Assembly: GCA_041736895.1 (NCBI GenBank) | Contig: JBGSSS010000088.1 | Location: 1 to 64,000 of the forward strand | Reading direction: 5' to 3' | Length of the DNA stretch: 64,000 nucleotides | From: JANRLT01 sp041736895 | GTDB taxonomy: Bacteria > Planctomycetota > Planctomycetia > Pirellulales > JALHPA01 | In this document: piece after piece, positions 58,655 through 64,000 of the stretch | How the letters are laid out: each line of letters begins with the position of its first letter | Numbering within the stretch: position 1 is the stretch's first letter | Notes under the pieces: generated by a model | What the model was told of the DNA's origin: nothing | Seen by the model: the letters and a program-made list of their open reading frames with translations, nothing else | The model's database searches: none | Program-made: the position numbers and the translations under genes

Positions 58655-58960
58655 TCACTCCGGCACATCCACCTCGACCATCTCCCCCACGATCCGCACC
58701 GGAAAGCTGTCCGTCTTGATCCGCGGGTTGTCCATCCAACACCCATCGGTCACGCGAAACCGCCACGCGTGCCAGGGGCAAAGCACGACCTTGTCATGGC
58801 ACTCGCCCGCGCCGAGCGACGCGCCCATGTGGGGGCAGAGATCGTCGATGGCAAAGTACTCGCCCTTCTCAAAAAACACGGCGACCAACCGCTCGCCGAC
58901 GGCCACGGTGATCCCCTGGTTTTCGGCGATGCTGCCAACTTTGGCGACGGGGTGGAACAT
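58655..58960 (-). CDS. Rieske [2Fe-2S] protein, nitrite reductase small subunit-like
   Basis: A 101-residue soluble Rieske protein. Ligands are in CPHMGASLGAG and CPWHAWRFRVTDG. Similar to NirD-type and dioxygenase ferredoxin components; no partner oxygenase or nirB is in the window. Convergent with the toxin gene, 4 bases apart. Distinct from the Rieske gene in the suf locus. Confidence 0.88.
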   Translation of the reverse strand: MFHPVAKVGSIAENQGITVAVGERLVAVFFEKGEYFAIDDLCPHMGASLGAGECHDKVVLCPWHAWRFRVTDGCWMDNPRIKTDSFPVRIVGEMVEVDVPE

Positions 58961-59045
58961 GCGGGGGAGGGGGCTGGGGATTCGGGGTTGGGGAGTAGGC
59001 TTGCACGGGCTCGACAGTGCGAACAGGGAAAAAGGAACTCATTCC

Positions 59046-59071
59046 CCGTTTAGCGGCGACTCGAAGAGGAG
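59046..59071. repeat. 26-bp repeat, copy 2 (first copy at 6326-6351)
   Basis: Identical to the copy at 6326-6351, about 53 kb away in the window. Confidence 0.9.
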
Positions 59072-59180
59072 CGTGCAGCACTCTGCGACGAACGAACGTT
59101 TCTCGCGATCTTCGAAGGTTCGAGTATAACTATAACAACGAAAGGCAAGATCCAGAACAAGTGACAACGCAGCAAATCTA

Positions 59181-59240
59181 GGCAAGAGAATGAAGGCAGA
59201 AGAATAATCTTTTTCCATTCGCTTGCCTTCATTCTTCTGC
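59181..59240. repeat. GAATGAAGGCAGAAGAAT palindrome, locus 3
   Basis: GGCAAGAGAATGAAGGCAGA... paired with ...GCTTGCCTTCATTCTTCTGC. Confidence 0.88.
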
Positions 59241-59248
59241 CTCTGTCT

Positions 59249-59321
59249 TTAGCAGCTCGACGCGTCAGCGAGGGAGTGTCGTCCTTCTTTTCACTCCCTT
59301 GCTGACGCGTCGGGCTACTAA
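59249..59321. repeat. CCCGACGCG inverted repeat, locus 6
   Basis: TTAGCAGCTCGACGCGTCAG... and CTCCCTTGCTGACGCGTCGG... around a 15-base loop. Confidence 0.9.
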
Positions 59322-59425
59322 GGGGATAAGCTCATGGAGTCGGCGTTCAAGTGTTGATCCTGGAGAACCGCCGCCATGCATCCAAGTCATTGGCAGCGTT
59401 CGACGCTCCTCGGGGACATAGACGA

Positions 59426-60133
59426 ATGGGACTAGACTGGCTGGACTTGACGTTTAAGATCGAGCATCACTTTGGCATCACGCTCCAGCCCTCGGAGTGT
59501 GGGCATGTCCGTACCGTGGGAGATTTGGTGGCGATCATTCAAACTCGCATCGACGCCGCGAATCGCGAGGACGTGGCAGCGAACGCGTTTTGTCAGGTGC
59601 AGCGGGTGGTGCGGCAAGTAACCAACGATCCGGCGTTGAACATCCAGCCAGACGAGCGAGTCGCCGACCGGCTCGACGTGCCGCAACGGCGCGCGCTTTG
59701 GAAAGAGCTAGAATCCTCGCTCAAGCAAGAATCGAATCTCGAGGTGCTGCATCTCGACGACCTAGAATTGCCGCGGCTGTTGAGGCATCTCTTGCTCATC
59801 AACTATCTCGGCATTCTCGGATTCATCATTTGGCTGAGTGTCACCTACACCGGCCACTATCTTTTCCTCGGAGCGATCTTCCTCATCGCGGTGATCGTCA
59901 TTTCGTACCGGCTGTTGAGTCCTTTTCGCAACACGCCGCCGGCGAGGTGGGACACCTTTGGTAAGTTGAGCCTGCGCCTCGTTAGCCTGACAGCCGCCAC
60001 GAAGCATCTCGAATTGCGCGACGCGGACGAAATACTCACCGAACTGAGGCCGCTGATTGTCAATACAATCGGCTGCAAGTCCGAACTTGTGACGTTGGAT
60101 GCACGCTTCGTCGAAACCCTGGGCTTAAACTAA
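59426..60133 (+). CDS. Membrane protein with circularly permuted, Ser-less acyl-carrier-like domain, copy 1
   Basis: A 235-residue protein. Residues 1-42 (MGLDWLDLTFKIEHHFGITL, then VRTVGDLVAIIQTRI) match the second half of an acyl carrier protein, from the DSLDTVEL helix to the last helix. Residues 206-235 (ELRPLIVNTIGCKSELVTLD, ARFVETLGLN) match the first half and stop where the ACP Asp-Ser would be. Between lie a conserved cytosolic part (about 55-118) and two membrane helices (about 121-140, 144-164) that would bring both halves to the same side. The phosphopantetheine Ser position corresponds to Gly2. The ATG at 59426 is chosen because the paralogue starts identically (MGLD); the frame is open to 59351. 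The next gene, 40 bases on, is its paralogue. The role is unknown; see findings. Confidence 0.75.
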   Translation: MGLDWLDLTFKIEHHFGITLQPSECGHVRTVGDLVAIIQTRIDAANREDVAANAFCQVQRVVRQVTNDPALNIQPDERVADRLDVPQRRALWKELESSLKQESNLEVLHLDDLELPRLLRHLLLINYLGILGFIIWLSVTYTGHYLFLGAIFLIAVIVISYRLLSPFRNTPPARWDTFGKLSLRLVSLTAATKHLELRDADEILTELRPLIVNTIGCKSELVTLDARFVETLGLN

Positions 60134-60173
60134 TGAACTCATTCCTCGCAAGAATTTATACGATCAATTTCTC

Positions 60174-60857
60174 ATGGGTCTCGATACCATTGAACTCGTT
60201 TGGCAAGTCGAAGAGCATTTCGGCATCCAGGTGCAACAATCGAAATTTGGCGGCCTTCGTACCGTGGGCGATTTGGCCGCGCTCATTCATGAGCGACTGC
60301 GCGCGGCCAAGCAACAGTCTTGCCGCTTTCTCAAAAGCTACTTGTCCCTGCGCGCACTCGTGCGCGAAGTTGTCGGCGATCCACGGTTACGCATTCATCC
60401 CGAGGAAGTGATTGCCGATGAGTTGATGCCCTCCCAGGTACGAATGCTTTGGAAACGCCTGCCCGAGAAATACGATTTCACCCCTGCCTCTCTCTGGCTC
60501 ACTCCAAACGTGCGCGGAGCGATTCAAATCTTTCTCTGGGGATTGTTGTTGCTGACAATCTATGCCAGTTTTTTTGTCCATCCCGGATTCTTGTTCGGAT
60601 TGTTCGCGGTGCTCTTCATCGCGGTAGCACTGGCTTATGTCGTCAACTTGTGGCGTTGCATTCCGCCCCCGGGTTGGGCCACCTTTGGGGAACTCACGTT
60701 GAAAATCGTCGGCACTGTTGCAGCAACGAAACAGACACAATTGCAAACCATGGATGAAGTCCTGGCCGAGTTGCGGCCACTGATCGTGGAGCATGTTGGC
60801 GGTAAACCCGAGGAGATTTCTGCTGAAATGACTTTCAAAGAATTGGGCTTTGACTAG
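60174..60857 (+). CDS. Membrane protein with circularly permuted, Ser-less acyl-carrier-like domain, copy 2
   Basis: A 227-residue paralogue of the preceding protein. The N-terminus MGLDTIELVWQVEEHFGIQV aligns directly with ACP residues around DSLDTVELVMALEEEF; GLRTVGDLAALIHERL follows. The C-terminus ELRPLIVEHVGGKPEEISAE, then MTFKELGFD, aligns with the ACP first half ([20 protein letters not shown], then SFVEDLGAD) and ends there. Two membrane helices are at about 114-132 and 137-159. Middle segments shared with copy 1: DP-LxIxPxExxADxL, MLWKxL, and a PPxWxTFGxL-AATK stretch after the helices. Gly2 replaces the phosphopantetheine Ser. glyS follows about 180 bases later. Confidence 0.78.
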   Translation: MGLDTIELVWQVEEHFGIQVQQSKFGGLRTVGDLAALIHERLRAAKQQSCRFLKSYLSLRALVREVVGDPRLRIHPEEVIADELMPSQVRMLWKRLPEKYDFTPASLWLTPNVRGAIQIFLWGLLLLTIYASFFVHPGFLFGLFAVLFIAVALAYVVNLWRCIPPPGWATFGELTLKIVGTVAATKQTQLQTMDEVLAELRPLIVEHVGGKPEEISAEMTFKELGFD

Positions 60858-60975
60858 GGACGCGCACCTCCCCTTGGTCCGAACCGCGCTGTTCATTACA
60901 TTGTCTGTACAGAATCGCAGCGCAACTGCTTGCGATTCTGGACTTTAGCGACGACATTGTTCTCGATGAATGATC

Positions 60976-60996
60976 CAAGGAGATAAACTCCTTGGC
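60976..60996. repeat. CCAAGG-type hairpin in the glyS leader
   Basis: CCAAGGAGATAAACTCCTTG G palindrome ending 38 bases before the glyS start. Confidence 0.75.
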
Positions 60997-61034
60997 TTTG
61001 ACGATTAGCTCACACTCGATTTCGAAAAATTCCC

Positions 61035-62651
61035 ATGGACATGGACAAACTGGTTTCGCTCTGCAAACGGCGCGGCTTCCTCTTTCAATCGAGCGAAATC
61101 TACGGCGGCATCAACGGCTTTTGGGATTACGGCCCCCTCGGCGTCGAACTCAAACGCAACGTCAAGGAAGCGTGGTGGCGCGACATGGTCACCGGCCACG
61201 ACGACCTGAGTGTCTTGCCCGGCGCACCCGAGGCGTACGAGATGTGCGGCCTCGATTGCTCGATCATCATGCACCCGCAGGTCTGGAAGGTCTCCGGCCA
61301 CCACGACCTCTTCCACGACTACATGGTCGACTGCCGCGAAAGCAAGAAGCGCTATCGCCAGGATCACGTCCGCTGCCGCTGGGTCGGCTATCGCGATCAG
61401 CGCGTCTGCGTCAGTTGCCTGCCCGACACGCCTGAAAAAGAGCAGGACGATCTACTCCAGAAGGCACTGAAATTTTTCAACGTCCGCAGCAAGAACGCCG
61501 AGGACCTCAAGTGGGAAGGCGAATCGTTTTCCTTGAGCAAGTTCGCCGGCGATCATGCGCAGGTCCTCGGCCCCGATGCCAAGACCGTCGGCACGCTGAC
61601 CGCGCCGCGGGAATACAACCTGATGTTCAAGACGATCGTCGGCGCGCTTGGCGGCGAAGACGATGCGGCGTTCCTGCGGCCGGAAACGGCGCAGGGGATC
61701 TTCGTCAACTTCAAGAACGTCGTCGATAGTTCGCGCGTGCGCGTCCCGTTTGGCATCGCGCAGGTTGGCAAGAGTTTCCGCAACGAGATCACACCGCGCA
61801 ACTTCACGTTCCGCTCGCGCGAGTTCGAACAGATGGAGATCGAGTTCTTCTGCCATCCGGCGTCGTCACCGCAGTGGTACAAGTACTGGCGCGATCGCCG
61901 CTTCCAGTGGTACCTCGATCACGGTCTCGGCCGTGAGCGGCTACAACTGCGCGAGCATCCGCCGGAAGAACTCAGCCATTACAGTTGCGGCACTTCAGAC
62001 ATCGAGTACGCGTTTCCGTTCTTGCCCGCCGGCGAGTTCGGCGAGCTCGAGGGCATCGCGCACCGCGGCGACTTCGACCTGCGCAGCCACATGGAAGGCA
62101 AGCTCGACCCCAACAGCAAGCCGGAGCTGCGCGTCGAACTCGGCCCCGATGGCAAGCCGAAGTGGCGCGGCAGCGGCAAGGACCTGACCTATCGCAACGA
62201 GCTGACCAACGAACGCTTCACGCCACACGTGATCGAACCGTCCGCCGGGGCGGACCGCGGCACGCTCGCGTTCCTGTGCGAAGCCTACACCGAGGACCAA
62301 GCCCCCGACGACAAGGGCGAGATGCAAACGCGCGTCGTGATGAAGCTCCACCCCCGGCTCGCCCCGATCAAGGCGGCGGTCTTCCCGCTCGTGAAAAAGG
62401 ACGGCATGCCCGAGATCGCCCAGGACCTCTACCGCGCGCTCAAGAAAAAGATGGTGGCGTTCTACGACGAGAGCGGCGCAGTGGGCCGCCGCTACCGCCG
62501 CCAAGACGAAGCCGGCACGCCGTACTGCGTAACGGTCGACACGCAAACGATGACCGACAAAACGGTCACCATCCGCGACCGCGACACGCTGGAACAATGG
62601 CGCGTGAAGATCGATGATGTGGTCGAGGATATTGAGAAACGGGTGCGGTAG
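61035..62651 (+). CDS. glyS: Glycyl-tRNA synthetase (dimeric class II type)
   Basis: Charges tRNA-Gly. The protein has 538 residues, single-chain eukaryote/archaea-like form rather than the alpha2beta2 type. Seen: N-terminal LCKRRGFLFQSSEIYGGING and FWDYGPLGVELK; motif 2 region FRNEITPRNFTFRSREFEQ; motif 3 region around SAGADRGTLAFLCEAY; and the anticodon-binding domain MKLHPRLAPIKAAVFPLVKK. RPETAQGIFVNFKNV is the standard class II core. The start ATG at 61035 (MDMDKLVSL) could also be the second Met at 61041. A CCAAGG hairpin lies just upstream. Confidence 0.95.
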   Translation: MDMDKLVSLCKRRGFLFQSSEIYGGINGFWDYGPLGVELKRNVKEAWWRDMVTGHDDLSVLPGAPEAYEMCGLDCSIIMHPQVWKVSGHHDLFHDYMVDCRESKKRYRQDHVRCRWVGYRDQRVCVSCLPDTPEKEQDDLLQKALKFFNVRSKNAEDLKWEGESFSLSKFAGDHAQVLGPDAKTVGTLTAPREYNLMFKTIVGALGGEDDAAFLRPETAQGIFVNFKNVVDSSRVRVPFGIAQVGKSFRNEITPRNFTFRSREFEQMEIEFFCHPASSPQWYKYWRDRRFQWYLDHGLGRERLQLREHPPEELSHYSCGTSDIEYAFPFLPAGEFGELEGIAHRGDFDLRSHMEGKLDPNSKPELRVELGPDGKPKWRGSGKDLTYRNELTNERFTPHVIEPSAGADRGTLAFLCEAYTEDQAPDDKGEMQTRVVMKLHPRLAPIKAAVFPLVKKDGMPEIAQDLYRALKKKMVAFYDESGAVGRRYRRQDEAGTPYCVTVDTQTMTDKTVTIRDRDTLEQWRVKIDDVVEDIEKRVR

Positions 62652-62752
62652 TTCGTAGCCATTGCTACGAACGAACAGCGCAGCTGAAACAAAGCCGCCG
62701 ATGGTATCGGCGGGCATTCTGGGATTGTGAAACTTTCTTCAAAAGGGCAGGC

Positions 62753-63742
62753 ATGTCAAAGATTCATTACTTTCAGCGTTATTCTTCCGTTGAAAACACG
62801 GTTACAAACAACACGTTACAGTTGATTGCCAGAATTTACGAATATTCACCGATACAAGCTTCAAAGTTACTGAACGAAATAACCGGGGCTAACGTTGAAA
62901 TTGGAATTTCTATCCAGCAGCAGACTCGGCATAAGGATTCAGTGCCGGATGGGTTAATCACCCAGCAGGGCTTCAAGATTTTGATTGAAGCAAAAGTTGA
63001 TGCTGCAGTTGACACTGATCAGCTAATTCGACACTCAAGAAGTTTCAGCAATGAATCGGTAAAGATCTTGCTCTTGCTAACTAAACAGAGCATCAGCAAA
63101 TCACTTCTACAAGAAATTAAAAAAGCGATTGGCAAAGTCGATGATGCCGTGCTGTTTTGTAATGTTACTTATCAACGCATATGCCGATCAGTTCAAGGGC
63201 TTTTCAAGGAATACGAAAATGAAATCGTTGCACTTGTCGATGATTATGTTGAGTATTGCAATGACTCGCATTTGTATGACCAATCAAGTTTCTTGATGAG
63301 GGTTCTGCCATGTGGCGACACTTATGCCTTGAACAAAGAGTATGGAATTTATTTCCAGCCTAGCGATCGCAACTGTACAGACCATGCTTACGTGGGAATC
63401 TATGCAAACAAATCAGTTCAGTCGATTTGGCAAATTGAAAGCGTCTATGACATAGAATGGAATGGAACGAATTTAAAGAAAAAATTTGTTTCGGGGATAG
63501 ACTCAGGCAATAAGTACGATCAAAAGATCATTGCAATTATTGAAGCCGCTAGAAGTGGGTGTGGCTACAAAGTTTCAGACGGGTGCCGATTTTATTGCGG
63601 CGATCCTTTTGAAACGGATTTCAAGAAGATTTCTTCTGGTGGAATTCAGGGTGCGAGATTTTTCAATCTCAAAGATGTAATTGGCGAATTCAGTAGCACT
63701 GAAGAAGCTGCGAAGCTTCTGAGATCAAAAACGTGGGAGTAA
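62753..63742 (+). CDS. AT-rich PD-(D/E)XK-like nuclease candidate
   Basis: A 329-residue protein with much lower GC than neighbours. Residues 60-95 (HKDSVPDGLI then FKILIEAKVDAAVDTDQLIRH) have the PD-(D/E)XK arrangement: Asp66, then Glu79-Ala-Lys81, then Gln90 in a following helix. Proteins with such an N-terminal nuclease core occur in restriction and other defence islands. The C-terminal 200 residues have no recognised fold. A single gene after glyS, no partner methyltransferase. The identification is motif-based. Confidence 0.6.
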   Translation: MSKIHYFQRYSSVENTVTNNTLQLIARIYEYSPIQASKLLNEITGANVEIGISIQQQTRHKDSVPDGLITQQGFKILIEAKVDAAVDTDQLIRHSRSFSNESVKILLLLTKQSISKSLLQEIKKAIGKVDDAVLFCNVTYQRICRSVQGLFKEYENEIVALVDDYVEYCNDSHLYDQSSFLMRVLPCGDTYALNKEYGIYFQPSDRNCTDHAYVGIYANKSVQSIWQIESVYDIEWNGTNLKKKFVSGIDSGNKYDQKIIAIIEAARSGCGYKVSDGCRFYCGDPFETDFKKISSGGIQGARFFNLKDVIGEFSSTEEAAKLLRSKTWE

Positions 63743-63894
63743 CATTGTTCATTCCCTCCGTAAGCCAAGGGCTAAACCCCAGCAACCCGTCGACCGCGAC
63801 AGAAGCCAAAGAAAGTGAGAGATGCTGCTGAACCAATTCTACGGGTTCTAGGTCTTGGGTATATTGACGTTCGCTCATACAACAAGATTGAGTC

Positions 63895-64000
63895 ATGGCC
63901 AAAAACCCTAGATACAACCCAACTGTTGGTCACTTCGTCCACAAAAAACCGGACTATGTACGTGTGACCGGCGAGAAACGGCAAAAACCACCTGAGTTCA
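63895..64000 (+). CDS. Possible start of a small protein cut by the window edge
   Basis: An ATG at 63895 opens 35 codons to the edge (MAKNPRYNPTVGHFVHKKPD and a basic continuation). No stop reached, no family recognised. The upstream 150 bases contain no clear ribosome-binding site. Confidence 0.3.
   Translation, partial: MAKNPRYNPTVGHFVHKKPDYVRVTGEKRQKPPEF

Larger units (their letters stand above)
58961..59425. other. Repeat-rich intergenic region before the permuted-ACP genes
   Basis: It holds the 26-bp repeat copy (59046-59071), a GAATGAAGGCAG palindrome (59181-59240) and a CCCGACGCG inverted repeat (59249-59321). No gene is credible in this 465-base stretch. Confidence 0.65.

Overview
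The window looks like chromosomal DNA of a planctomycete (Planctomycetota, probably a Pirellulales-type lineage). This rests on gene content rather than a marker gene. Evidence: small membrane proteins starting with an NPY(E/D)xP motif, a secreted sulfatase, a PEP-CTERM protein, a PQQ-propeller secreted protein, a Cys-rich outer-membrane beta-barrel protein, a TPR-CHAT protein, a PPi-type phosphofructokinase, and many palindromic intergenic repeats. Genes are mostly GC-rich, with a few AT-rich islands (20.4-20.9, 26.6-27.5, 58.0-58.6 and 62.7-63.7 kb). No rRNA, tRNA, CRISPR array, transposase or phage gene was seen.

Layout. 0-9.4 kb: metabolism (nnrD partial, larB, M24 peptidase, accB-accC, PPi-PFK, POT peptide transporter, secreted esterase). 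9.4-10.6 kb: phospholipase D / cardiolipin synthase. 10.7-18.7 kb: a heavy-metal (Cu/Ag or Co/Zn/Cd type) RND efflux island with His-rich periplasmic protein, CusA-like pump, CusB-like adaptor, Cys/His-rich secreted protein and a divergent TolC-like outer-membrane protein. 18.8-21.4 kb: small hypotheticals, a secreted HExxH peptidase and a Fur-family regulator. 21.8-30.0 kb: a SUF iron-sulfur locus (sufR, methyltransferase, nuoB, sufC, sufB, sufD, Rieske ferredoxin, SufT-like protein), interrupted by a two-gene AT-rich cassette between sufB and sufD. 30.1-36.2 kb: a very large secreted beta-helix protein with an internal domain duplication, a sulfatase and a small membrane protein. 36.2-43.5 kb: membrane-anchored PhnD-like binding protein, GNAT acetyltransferase, an ABC ATPase with a 900-residue GldG-like partner, and a PQQ-propeller protein. 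44-51.6 kb: ribosomal protein S21, outer-membrane porin-like protein, PEP-CTERM protein, nadC and a shortened SecA paralogue. 51.7-55.8 kb: two NPY-motif membrane proteins (one broken by an in-frame TAG) and a TPR-CHAT protease-like protein. 56.4-64 kb: pgi, a Phd/VapC toxin-antitoxin pair, a Rieske protein, two tandem membrane proteins that read as circularly permuted acyl-carrier proteins, glycyl-tRNA synthetase and an AT-rich PD-(D/E)XK-like nuclease.

Most striking observation: the tandem genes at 59426-60133 and 60174-60857. Each starts with the second half of an acyl carrier protein (ACP) fold and ends with the first half, with two membrane helices between. The cut falls exactly at the phosphopantetheine serine, which is replaced by the glycine directly after the initiator Met.

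Intergenic DNA is unusually full of repeats: a CCCGACGCG(T/C)AAGCGAGGGAG inverted-repeat family (seven loci), a GAACAGAAGGCAGCAAAG family confined here to the suf locus, a GAATGAAGGCAGAAGAAT family (three loci), a CTCCCC family (two paired loci), CCAAGG...CCTTGG hairpins that mostly sit just upstream of start codons, and exact 26-bp repeats tens of kb apart. Some repeats have invaded the 3' ends of genes (accB, cusA) or are nested in one another (43.7-44.0 kb).
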